A stretch of DNA of 32,816 nucleotides, taken from contig DXYE01000017.1 of NCBI GenBank assembly GCA_019415985.1, positions 1-32,816 on the forward strand, in the 5' to 3' direction. Under the pieces are notes generated by a model that saw nothing but the letters and a program-made list of their open reading frames with translations, was not told the DNA's origin and ran no database searches. Shown in pieces: positions 8,554-15,707 of this stretch. Every line of letters begins with the position of its first letter. Position 1 is the stretch's first letter. This DNA comes from Clostridiales bacterium (GTDB lineage Bacteria; Bacillota; Clostridia; Oscillospirales; CAG-272). The position numbers were made by a program, and so were the translations under genes.

Positions 8554-8598
8554 AAAAGGCTGCCCGAATTCCCCTTCTATGCCTTCGGCAGCCTTTTT
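8554..8598. terminator. Bidirectional terminator between convergent genes
   Basis: AAAAGGCTGCC (8554-8564) pairs with GGCAGCCTTTT (8587-8597), an 11-bp perfect stem with a T-run on + and, by symmetry, on -. It separates the spoIIP unit (+) from the convergent yqfC-like gene (-). Confidence 0.8.
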
Positions 8599-8753
8599 GC
8601 TACAACCCATATCCTATGGGCGCAGCGTTATAAAAATGGCCGGCGGCATCTCTGGTCAGCACGAACAGCAGCTTTGTTTGATGCGCTTGCGCATGTCAAC
8701 AAATAAACGTTTTCTGCTCCTCCGGGACGCTCACCGGCGCGCATCCCTCAAGG

Positions 8754-9128
8754 CTATCCTTTTTTTCCAAACAGGATCGATTCAAAATCCCCCGTGATTT
8801 TTAGAACATTTCCCGCGATCACGCCGAGCTGCATATTTCTGCCGCTTACGGTCAGCAAAGATTGATCGTTCAGCCTCAGGACGATTTCCTCCGTATCATA
8901 GCGGATCAGACCGGCGTATCCGCCCAATGTGATCTCCCGATTTCCGCGAATCTCCATATACGGAATGCTGTACAGCGCATTAGCCGGGATATCTAGGATT
9001 TCATGCAGCGGCTTGCGGTGCTGCCTCTTTTTTACCGCTGCCGTCGGTTTACCGTTTGCTTCCTTTATATTCGCTACAGTCTTTTTGGGTACGGCCGTAT
9101 ATTTCCTCTGTCTCTCTTCTCCCGCCAT
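8754..9128 (-). CDS. YabP/YqfC-family sporulation protein
   Basis: 124 aa. Basic, low-complexity N-terminal third, then a YabP/YqfC domain: IPYMEIRGNREITLGGYAGL, then IVLRLNDQSLLTVSGRNMQL, ending IAGNVLKITGDFESILF. This beta-rich pattern (ending in an ITG-type strand) is typical of the family, which is needed for spore coat/cortex maturation. Start ATG at 9126-9128 has GGAAAGGAG 8 nt upstream, preferred over the in-frame ATG at 9134 (too close) and TTG at 9152. YqfC versus YabP cannot be settled by eye. No yqfD neighbour follows. Divergent from ylbJ. Confidence 0.75.
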   Translation of the reverse strand: MAGEERQRKYTAVPKKTVANIKEANGKPTAAVKKRQHRKPLHEILDIPANALYSIPYMEIRGNREITLGGYAGLIRYDTEEIVLRLNDQSLLTVSGRNMQLGVIAGNVLKITGDFESILFGKKG

Positions 9129-9207
9129 TGTCATATCTCCTTTCCATTTCAAATATATTGAATGGGATCACTTTATTTCTATGCGGTAGGTGGGTGAGAT
9201 AAAACAG

Positions 9208-10209
9208 ATGAGGCAAAGAAATCAGGAAAAGCACACAAAACTTAAATTTTTCAGTGTACGACGACATGGCGCCGCGCTCCGGCTGTATATGATTTGGGCA
9301 GCGCTCTGCTTCTTCGGCTTTCTGTTCCTGAAAGCGCCCCACGTCGCAGCCCAGGGTGTCTCCGATGGGCTTTCCCTATGCGTTTCCTCTGTTATCCCTG
9401 CGCTTTTTCCCTTTATGGTCATCTCCGGCATTGCCGCAGCCTCCGGCTTGTGCAGCTCGGCAGGAAAGATCCTCTCCGCTCCGCTTTCCCGTATACTCGG
9501 TTTTTCCGCTCCGACCGCCGCCGCCTTTCTCCTCGGTCTGCTTTCCGGCTTTCCTGTCGGCGCGGTCAGCGTGATCACACTCTACCAGAGTGGGCAGATA
9601 GAACGCAGCGAAGCGGAATTTGCAATCGGCCTCTGTAATAACACCGGTCCTGCCTTTCTCATCGGGTATCTTGGAACCAGGCTTTGGGGCGACCCGGGTG
9701 TAGGCATGCTCCTGTGGATCTGCCAGGCGCTTGCCGCTCTGACCGCCGGATTTGTTTTTCGCAAAATCTGGCTGGGAAAAAACCGTTTTCAGGCTGCTGC
9801 CGCACCTACCAAACCCTTCCGCATCGGAGAAATTTCCCGTGTGATCTCCGGCTGCGCGCAAAATCTTCTGGCCGTTTGCGGCTTTGTGGTTTTTTTTACC
9901 GTCCTTCAGACTACTCTGCGCACCTGTCTTTCCTCCTTTGCGGAAACCGTCCCCCATGCCGTTTGGGGACTCTTTTCCGGCCTTATTGAAATTACGAGCG
10001 GTCTTGCCGCGGCGGCCGGAGACGGCTCTCTCCCGTTTCTGACAGTATCCGCCTTTATTGTGGGCTGGGCCGGATCCTGTGTTCATCTCCAGGTAATGTA
10101 TTTCGCAGCGGAATCCGGCCTGCGTATGCGCCGCTATTTTTTAGAAAAACTGCTTTGCGGCGGACTGACAGCGCTGTTTGCATACTTCGCCGCCATCCTG
10201 TTCCGATAG
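9208..10209 (+). CDS. ylbJ: Sporulation integral membrane protein YlbJ family
   Basis: 333-aa polytopic membrane protein with about eight hydrophobic segments. Family features: SDGLSLCVSSVIPALFPFMV near the N-terminus, LLGLLSGFPVGAVSVITLY, and CNNTGPAFLIGYLG, the nucleoside-transporter/gate-like motifs of YlbJ. YlbJ is a SigE-regulon protein required for spore cortex formation in B. subtilis (family knowledge). Start ATG 9208 has GGTGAG ~9 nt upstream. GTG 9190 lacks a site. It is divergent from the yqfC-like gene across 79 bp containing an imperfect palindrome (TTCAAATATATTGAA), a possible shared control site. Confidence 0.85.
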   Translation: MRQRNQEKHTKLKFFSVRRHGAALRLYMIWAALCFFGFLFLKAPHVAAQGVSDGLSLCVSSVIPALFPFMVISGIAAASGLCSSAGKILSAPLSRILGFSAPTAAAFLLGLLSGFPVGAVSVITLYQSGQIERSEAEFAIGLCNNTGPAFLIGYLGTRLWGDPGVGMLLWICQALAALTAGFVFRKIWLGKNRFQAAAAPTKPFRIGEISRVISGCAQNLLAVCGFVVFFTVLQTTLRTCLSSFAETVPHAVWGLFSGLIEITSGLAAAAGDGSLPFLTVSAFIVGWAGSCVHLQVMYFAAESGLRMRRYFLEKLLCGGLTALFAYFAAILFR

Positions 10210-10232
10210 AGGGACGCAGAGGTCAACAAAAA

Positions 10233-10276
10233 ATGCCGGGACTCCCCTGCGAGAGCAGTCAACCGGCATATCTTTT
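10233..10276 (+). terminator. ylbJ terminator
   Basis: ATGCCGG (10233-10239) pairs with CCGGCAT (10263-10269), followed by ATCTTTT. It lies 24 bp after the ylbJ stop. Confidence 0.55.
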
Positions 10277-10321
10277 GACAAAAGAGAAGGCGCGGCAAAA
10301 GGAAATCCTTTTTACAGCGCC
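10275..10321 (-). terminator. Terminator of the alkaline phosphatase gene
   Basis: Nested hairpin: GGCGC (10289-10293) with GCGCC (10317-10321) enclosing AAAAGGA/TCCTTTT. On the - strand it is followed by TTCTCTTTTG. It lies 50 bp past the phosphatase stop and faces the ylbJ terminator. Confidence 0.6.
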
Positions 10322-10372
10322 CTCCTTGTCTCGGCATTCGTGCTTAAATTATATCGAATTTTCCACCGTTTT

Positions 10373-12250
10373 TCAATACTCACCGAAATTCTCTACACCG
10401 TAAGTCGTAGCCATAAACTTGGCGATATCCGTATTGTCGATCATCTTGCCGTCGAAAATTTCGGTGCCTGCACCGACAGCAAAGAGATATACCTGATTGC
10501 CCGTATGCTCATTCGTGGTAAAGGAGAACGTACCGTCTTCATTTTCTACAATACCGCCCGTTTCATGGTCGGCTGTAATCAGCAGAACCGTCTCTCTGTC
10601 AAACATGGTATATGAAAGCGCATATCGGATTGCACGGTCGAAACGGTCCATTGCATGGATCATAAATACCATTTCGTTTTGATGGGACATCTTGTCTGTG
10701 TATGCTTCCTCTACCATGAGGAAGAAACGGTCGCCTGCGTCCAGAATATCCAGCGCCTCTTTCACATTGTCAAGGAGCTTGTCATTGGTCATGGGATGCG
10801 GTCCCGAACCCATGCCTTTGATATAATCGATATCCAGCGCATCCTGTTGCCTGTAAATCTCCTCCGTCATACCGCGATCCAGTACGTGTGCGGTAAAGGC
10901 GGCCGGCGTGGCTCCTGCTATATCCTCGGTCGTTATAACGCCCGTTTTCGCGCCTTTTGACGCAGCAAGCTCACGAATGTTCTGACGGGAGACGCCATCC
11001 GGGTCAATACCGACGTAACCGTTGTTCGTCTTATAGCCGGAGGATAGCGCCGTGCCGGAAGCCGCGCTGTCCGTTACAGCAGAATTGTTGCTCCAAGTAG
11101 ACACTCGGGAATTATACATCAGATCCCAACCTGCAAAGGTACGGGCGCCGCCATATGCCGGCGCATCCTTTTTCGTCCACTGCGTCTCCGCAGCCTTGAC
11201 ATGAAGTCGGCCCATGCCGTCTCCGATCATGAGAATGATATTGTCCGCCTTTTCAAAGGCAGGCGTCATCGCCTCCGGTTCATTGGAAAGACCCGAGAGA
11301 TCCTCAGCCGCACGGGCCAGATCCCCCGCCGCCGCGCATATATAGCTTTCATCGCCGGCCACAACAATTTTATTTCCCTGACGGTAGAGGTAGTACACAG
11401 GCTCCTCTCTGGATTCGGGGAGCTGAATGCCGCGGTTTGTTTCGCCGATCAGAATTTCACAGCGCTCGGCGGCCTCGCTGTCTGCTGCAACCTTTATGTC
11501 GACGTCGAACTGTTCCTCCAGCGCGCGCTCCAACAGCTCCGCAGCGTACTGCTCATATACCGATCCCCCAGCCGGATAGACAATGACGAAATCCGTGATC
11601 GACAGCTCTGCAGCGATCGCATACAGCTTGTGGAAATTGGTCAGCAGCGTTGCCGCCTCTGCGCGGGATGCGGTTCCCTGCGGGTCAAAGACATTTCCGC
11701 CCTTTCCGGAAACAATCTCCGCTGTCTGGCAGGCCCTGACCGCTTCCGCAGCCCAACCGCTGATTTGGTCAGCATCGGAAAATTCCGCTTCCTCCGCCGA
11801 CGCATTCAGCGTAATCTCCGCGTAAACGGTGTAGTTGAGCAGAAGCTGGCACATCTGCTCGCGCGTAATTGGGTCGCCGGGATTGAATGTCGTCTCAGAT
11901 GTGCCGAGAACAACCTTGTTTTCAGCCGCCCAAGCAACGGCGCTCTCATACCAGGAGCCGTCCTCCACGTCCTCAAAAGGCGTCTCCGTATAGTCCGTGA
12001 GATCTACACCATCAAAATTGGCCATAAGGCGTACAAACATGGCGCGCGTCATCAGCGTATCCGGCTCGAAAGTAGTTTCGGATGTTCCGCTGAAGAGCTG
12101 ATTTTCGTATACATAGCTGACATAAGAATAATACCAGCTATCCTCCGGCACATCCTTAAACGGAAGCTCTGCGGCCGTCGATGGGACGATAAACGCCGCC
12201 GCTATCATAACAAGCGACAAAAGCGCGCCCAGCCATCTGCACTTTTTCAT
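10373..12250 (-). CDS. Secreted SLH-domain alkaline phosphatase
   Basis: 625 aa. Signal peptide 1-27 (MKKCRWLGALL...VPSTAA). Three SLH repeats at ~28-80, ~90-142 and ~155-208 for non-covalent cell-wall anchoring. A ~70-residue alpha/beta segment (~218-285, FVIVYPAGG...CEILIGETNRG) resembles accessory domains of glycoside hydrolases. Alkaline phosphatase domain ~333-625: metal ligand in MIGDGMG (D344), nucleophile S395 in VTDSAASGTA, ATPAAFTAH, D519/H523 in TDKMSHQ, D561/H562 in TADHETGG, H582. The Zn/Mg catalytic set looks complete, so probably an active phosphomonoesterase at the cell surface. Start at 12250 fits the signal peptide. Upstream in-frame codons run through the promoter at 12421-12448. 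ATG 12343 remains possible. Confidence 0.92.
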   Translation of the reverse strand: MKKCRWLGALLSLVMIAAAFIVPSTAAELPFKDVPEDSWYYSYVSYVYENQLFSGTSETTFEPDTLMTRAMFVRLMANFDGVDLTDYTETPFEDVEDGSWYESAVAWAAENKVVLGTSETTFNPGDPITREQMCQLLLNYTVYAEITLNASAEEAEFSDADQISGWAAEAVRACQTAEIVSGKGGNVFDPQGTASRAEAATLLTNFHKLYAIAAELSITDFVIVYPAGGSVYEQYAAELLERALEEQFDVDIKVAADSEAAERCEILIGETNRGIQLPESREEPVYYLYRQGNKIVVAGDESYICAAAGDLARAAEDLSGLSNEPEAMTPAFEKADNIILMIGDGMGRLHVKAAETQWTKKDAPAYGGARTFAGWDLMYNSRVSTWSNNSAVTDSAASGTALSSGYKTNNGYVGIDPDGVSRQNIRELAASKGAKTGVITTEDIAGATPAAFTAHVLDRGMTEEIYRQQDALDIDYIKGMGSGPHPMTNDKLLDNVKEALDILDAGDRFFLMVEEAYTDKMSHQNEMVFMIHAMDRFDRAIRYALSYTMFDRETVLLITADHETGGIVENEDGTFSFTTNEHTGNQVYLFAVGAGTEIFDGKMIDNTDIAKFMATTYGVENFGEY

Positions 12251-12420
12251 GTTTTCATTTCTTTCCACAGCTCTGTCTTCTGCATTCAGAATTTCCCGCA
12301 CATAACGGATACTGCGGAGAGTACTCCTTTCCTTCTCTTTCATTGTAAGACCCTTAATTTTGTCTATGAATCCGTCCGTGCGGGTGAGAATTATCACGAA
12401 TTCACAATATGTATAATAAT

Positions 12421-12448
12421 ATTTTACCACATATCTATAATATGTCAA
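12421..12448 (-). promoter_or_regulatory. SigA-type promoter for the alkaline phosphatase gene
   Basis: On the - strand: TTGACA (12448-12443), a 16-bp spacer, TAAAAT (12426-12421). The predicted start is near 12414, giving a ~165-nt leader to the signal-peptide ATG. No Pho box was looked for beyond inspection, and none was obvious. Confidence 0.65.
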
Positions 12449-12513
12449 GAATAAAATACGAAATCAAATGGGAATTACAGATCTATCCACACCTGCGCTT
12501 TAGATAAACAAGT

Positions 12514-12608
12514 TGTCCGGCGTGCTCACCGGACACAGCATTCCTTTGCTTTCGAGGCTTTTTGCAGGGAAACGCCCTCAAGGCTTGCGCCTGGGTCGGC
12601 GCTTTTTT
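12514..12608 (+). other. Hairpin-rich segment ending in an intrinsic terminator
   Basis: TGTCCGG (12514-12520) pairs perfectly with CCGGACA (12529-12535). A short AGGG/CCCT stem follows near 12567-12578. Then GCGCC/GGCGC (12587-12602) is followed by TTTTTT. No protein-coding gene on + precedes this terminator, so it may end a small RNA. No good promoter was found. It lies between the divergent phosphatase promoter and the 3' end of the ECF gene. Confidence 0.35.
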
Positions 12609-12624
12609 CATTGCGGGCTTCCCC

Positions 12625-12671
12625 GAATTTCAAAAGTGCACCGCAAAATGATTGGTTTTGCAGTGCACTTT
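12625..12671 (-). terminator. Terminator of the ECF transporter gene
   Basis: AAAGTGCACCGCAAAA (12633-12648), 7-nt loop, TTTTGCAGTGCACTTT (12656-12671): a 16-position stem with one mismatch. On the - strand it ends in a T-rich run. It lies ~110 bp after the ECF stop. Confidence 0.65.
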
Positions 12672-12778
12672 CATAGTCTTTATTCAATTATCCGCCAGCC
12701 TGATTCATTTTTCTTCGGCGGCACAAATTTGTAATATTGGAAGGAGCGCTCCGCCCATAAACATGAATTATGGGGCCT

Positions 12779-13408
12779 TTATCCGCGGCTATACCCTCTT
12801 TTCAGCGCAGCGTTCACTGCTTTGCAGGCCGCAGGACACACCACAGCGCTGACTACCGCTTCCGGAATTCCGCTAGTTAAAACCGTTGTGCCGATGATGA
12901 TCAGAATGGATTGTCCCGCTATGGACGCATATTGACTGCCGAAGAAAAGCCAGATGCCGGCCATTACACCTATGGTGTTGACCATACTGGCGGCAAAGCT
13001 CGCAATCACCATTCCAAGATAGCTTTTTGTCGGCATAGTCTTTGAAAAGAGCTTATAAAGCAATCCCGCAACGGTTCCCACAAGGATACGGGGAACAAAA
13101 CAGATCAGCAGGCTTCCGACGTTTCCGTGAAACTCTCCGAGCGCATAGAACGGCGTAAATACAAAGGCTGTTATGGGAGACGGCGGTGCAAAGGTCCATA
13201 CGAGAAAGCTGAACAGACCCGCAAGCGCACCCATAGCCGTTCCCGCGCCTGTACCGAGCAGCAGAGCCGTGAGAATAACGGGAATCATCGCAAGCGTTGC
13301 GACAATTGGGCCGAAAGCCGGCAGCGAACCGAGCGGCGTAAAACAGAATATCGCCTCTATTGCTGCCAGAATGGCGAACTGAACGAGGAATCGGAGCTTT
13401 TGATTCAT
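12779..13408 (-). CDS. ECF transporter S component
   Basis: 209-aa membrane protein, about six hydrophobic helices, with the substrate-binding-subunit look of energy-coupling-factor importers: FTPLGSLPAFGPIVATLAMIPVILTALLLGTGAGTAMGALAGL matches the group with the conserved P-IGPI-AT...IPVI pattern (Pfam ECF_trnsprt type). It would pair with shared EcfA/A'/T modules encoded elsewhere. Substrate unknown: pantothenate or another vitamin/cofactor precursor is a guess. Start ATG 13408 has AGGTG 6 nt upstream, better than GTG 13417. No known riboswitch was recognised in the ~300 bp upstream. Confidence 0.8.
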   Translation of the reverse strand: MNQKLRFLVQFAILAAIEAIFCFTPLGSLPAFGPIVATLAMIPVILTALLLGTGAGTAMGALAGLFSFLVWTFAPPSPITAFVFTPFYALGEFHGNVGSLLICFVPRILVGTVAGLLYKLFSKTMPTKSYLGMVIASFAASMVNTIGVMAGIWLFFGSQYASIAGQSILIIIGTTVLTSGIPEAVVSAVVCPAACKAVNAALKRGYSRG

Positions 13409-14012
13409 TGGATACACCTGCTTTCTTCAAAATGATATATAGTTCATGAACTTCTGAAAACGACAGGCGGAATCCATTGAGCGCCGTTTGCTTTTCAATT
13501 CACTCACTATAATTTATGACGACTGCGGCGGCTTCTGCGTGAGATCAAAGTACCACAGAACGTGACCAAGACAAAAAGGATTTTTTCTGCCCTAGCAGCG
13601 CCGGCAGAAAAACAATGGCTGTCGTTTTGAAAATACCTGCCTCTGCACCGCGTGTTAGGCCCTCTTTCCTGCCATCTCGGCAGGGCAAAGAACACATTCT
13701 TTATAAAGGATAAAAATACATAATATGCATGCACTGCAGTTCAAATCAAACCGAAAAATGTCAAACAAGTAAAAGACTCGGATCTGTATAAAGTACTGAT
13801 ATATACGATATTTTTAGTGTTAGCAAAACAATGCAGGCAGATAAAATCCGATTTTGCTGTTGATATCGGAATGTTACGCATCATGTATATTTATGCTAGT
13901 ATTTTTAATATGTATTGGTTTATTTTATCATTTTATTATGTATATATAATACATAGTAATTTAATATTATGTAAACTATTCATATTCTCATCTAACCCTG
14001 CCGCCGCCTCAT
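13409..14012. other. Intergenic region upstream of the ECF gene
   Basis: 604 bp without a supported gene. 13800-13990 is markedly AT-rich (long T/A runs around TATATATAATACATAG). 13600-13700 (- strand) can pair TCTGCCGGC with GGCAGA-like segments, so a structured leader is conceivable. No conserved riboswitch core (THF, TPP, FMN, T-box) was seen. Confidence 0.35.
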
Positions 14013-14921
14013 TCACTTCTCCGGGTACATCATGGTTATCGCGTTGTTCAGATTGACGATTTTTACATTCATCGGCGCGCCGGCTCTTTCGCCATCGACC
14101 GTCCAAGGAACCTCACTGTCCGCTTGAAATTCCACCGATTTTTCTGCAAGCAGATATACATACTCACCATCATACTGCTGTTTTTTGAGACAGCTCAAAA
14201 TTTTCGTCAACTCGCTCGGCTTCCTCGGATTCCTTATCAGCAAAATCTCGAATTTTCCGTCGTTCACCTGCACGTCCTTCTCGTTCAGCTTGACGACACC
14301 TCCAACAGATGTCGCGTTGGTCACACTGCCAAAGATAAATTCACCCTCGATGCAGGCGCTGCCCGCGCGCACTTGCATTTTCTGCGGCCGTATGTCGCCC
14401 ACACTGGCAATGCCGTCCAGCACATACGCGAAATGGCCGAACATATTTTTCAGCCACTGCGGCGTATCATAGGATACCTTCGTGAAAGCGCCAAAGGAAG
14501 CGACATAGGAAAAAATACGGCTGCCATTGAAAATGCCGATATCATGCGGGATCGCGCGTCCGCAGACAGCGGCTGTTGCAGCGTCGGTCAGGGTTGAACA
14601 CGGCAGATTCATGGTATGCGCCACATCGTTCGTCGTTCCGCAGGGAATCAAGCCAATGGGCTTTCGTATACCTGTCCTGAGCATACCGGAGATAATCTCA
14701 TTCAGGGTACCGTCTCCGCCGCAGCAGACAACAATCTCGTATCCGTCCGCGTACTTTTCGGCAAAATTTGCTGCATCTCCGGGGCCTGCGGTCGTCAGTA
14801 CGGTTGTAAGATACCCTTTTTCAGTGAAAACAGACAGGATTGGAAGCAGAGCCTCCTTAGCCTTGGTCATGCCGGAGGCCGGATTGACGATCAGGAGGAT
14901 ACGTTTTGGTGAATCTGTCAA
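14013..14921 (-). CDS. Diacylglycerol kinase family lipid kinase (YegS/DgkB/BmrU type)
   Basis: 302 aa. N-terminal kinase fold with RILLIVNPASG, the nucleotide-binding VCCGGDGTLNEIISG (~residues 66-80), and GLIPCGTTNDVAHTM. A C-terminal beta-sandwich ends with VDGERAGAPMNVKIVN. The family phosphorylates diacylglycerol or related lipids at the membrane, recycling lipid from lipoteichoic acid synthesis in Gram-positives. Start: TTG 14921 has AAAGGAG 9 nt upstream, while ATG 14930 directly abuts that site, so TTG is preferred. The hairpin array at 15043-15224 lies just upstream. Confidence 0.88.
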   Translation of the reverse strand: MTDSPKRILLIVNPASGMTKAKEALLPILSVFTEKGYLTTVLTTAGPGDAANFAEKYADGYEIVVCCGGDGTLNEIISGMLRTGIRKPIGLIPCGTTNDVAHTMNLPCSTLTDAATAAVCGRAIPHDIGIFNGSRIFSYVASFGAFTKVSYDTPQWLKNMFGHFAYVLDGIASVGDIRPQKMQVRAGSACIEGEFIFGSVTNATSVGGVVKLNEKDVQVNDGKFEILLIRNPRKPSELTKILSCLKKQQYDGEYVYLLAEKSVEFQADSEVPWTVDGERAGAPMNVKIVNLNNAITMMYPEK

Positions 14922-14975
14922 AAAAATCATCTCCTTTCCACTCCGGGATTCGAATGGTTCGCTTCATGAAAATGA

Positions 14976-15005
14976 CCGGCAGTTTTGCTGGATCAAAAGA
15001 CTGCG
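14976..15005. repeat. Degenerate copy of the rimO-3' repeat element
   Basis: Starts CCGGCAGTTTTGCTGGAT and ends ACTGCGG, matching the arms of the repeat units at 17173-17386 (CCGGCAGTTTGGTGGAT ... CTGCGG) but with a shortened central hairpin. It abuts the 61-bp-period array. Confidence 0.4.
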
Positions 15006-15042
15006 GCTCAGCGATGGAATAGACTTACCCCGTACACATGAC

Positions 15043-15224
15043 ATCATATTTTTAAACAGTTACGAAAGAAAAATTGGATTTGAATTCGCTGCGCTCATTA
15101 CAGCATATGTTTCGGATCGATTGTCTGTGGAAACATATGCTTGAATTCACTTCGTTCATTATAACCCAATTTTCAGTCCGATGACATAAGGAAAATTGGG
15201 TTTGAATTCACTTCGTTCATTATA
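15043..15224. repeat. 61-bp-period array: constant linker alternating with covarying hairpins
   Basis: Linkers of 23 bp at 15080-15102, 15141-15163 and 15202-15224, spaced exactly 61 bp. The last two are identical (TTGAATTCACTTCG then TTCATTATA). The first differs at four positions. Between linkers: GCATATGTTTC (15103-15113) / GAAACATATGC (15130-15140), and ACCCAATTTTC (15164-15174) / GAAAATTGGGT (15191-15201). Both have perfect 11-bp stems and 16-nt loops, with unrelated stem sequences. An older unit, 15043-15053 with 15069-15079, pairs at 9 of 11. No gene covers it. Confidence 0.85.
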
Positions 15225-15580
15225 GCATAATTGTCGTAGGTTTTCAATATGTCGCCCGTAAGGAAATAAGTACGTACGCTGTGAAAAGCGTTTTACGAAC
15301 GTATGAAGTGCCCATAGACCCTCACTCTCCCGTGCGCGTTTATATTGACAGCAAAACGTGGTTTAAAAGCAATCTGTCGTCCTACTGTGGGGGAAGGCGC
15401 GCTCCGGGCCTGCATATTTTTTCTGCGCTGCGCACAGCTTTTAAATGTATAAGTAAAACCGAACGGCCACGGATGTCCTTATCGATCAATCTATGCAAAG
15501 AGAGAGAGCCGAGCGGTTCCGCAGATCTCAAGGAGATACATAAATTCTGCGGTCTTTGGTCCAAAAGTTCTGTAGAGAAT
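15225..15580. other. Intergenic region between hairpin array and gpr terminator
   Basis: About 355 bp. A half-unit (GCATAATTGTC, 15225-15235) follows the last linker without its pairing arm. The rest shows no repeat, promoter or gene I can support. The + open frame that crosses it also runs antisense through the 3' end of gpr and looks non-coding. Confidence 0.4.
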
Positions 15581-15616
15581 AAAAGTGCAGACGCGCAAAG
15601 AATGCTGCGTCTGCAC
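15581..15616 (-). terminator. gpr terminator
   Basis: GTGCAGACGC (15585-15594) pairs perfectly with GCGTCTGCAC (15607-15616). On the - strand it is followed by TTTT. About 90 bp after the gpr stop. Confidence 0.8.
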
Positions 15617-15707
15617 AAGGCTCACGAAATTGATCAGGCAACAAACCCCGTTATTCGCGCCGCCTTCCTTCCATTTATCCCTTTAATCCAAAAACGCGGC
15701 GTATCTC

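Noticed and set aside
13817..14056. Small + strand open frame in AT-rich spacer
   Set aside because: No ribosome site, overlaps the lipid kinase 3' end, composition typical of spacer DNA.
14941..14965. GATTCGAATG, resembling a tRNA T-loop
   Set aside because: No flanking T-stem or acceptor/anticodon structure can be built around it on either strand.
15080..15224. CRISPR-like pattern (23-bp repeats, 38-bp spacers)
   Set aside because: The 'spacers' are perfect inverted repeats of fixed geometry, the repeat is short, and no cas gene is present. It is a hairpin array.
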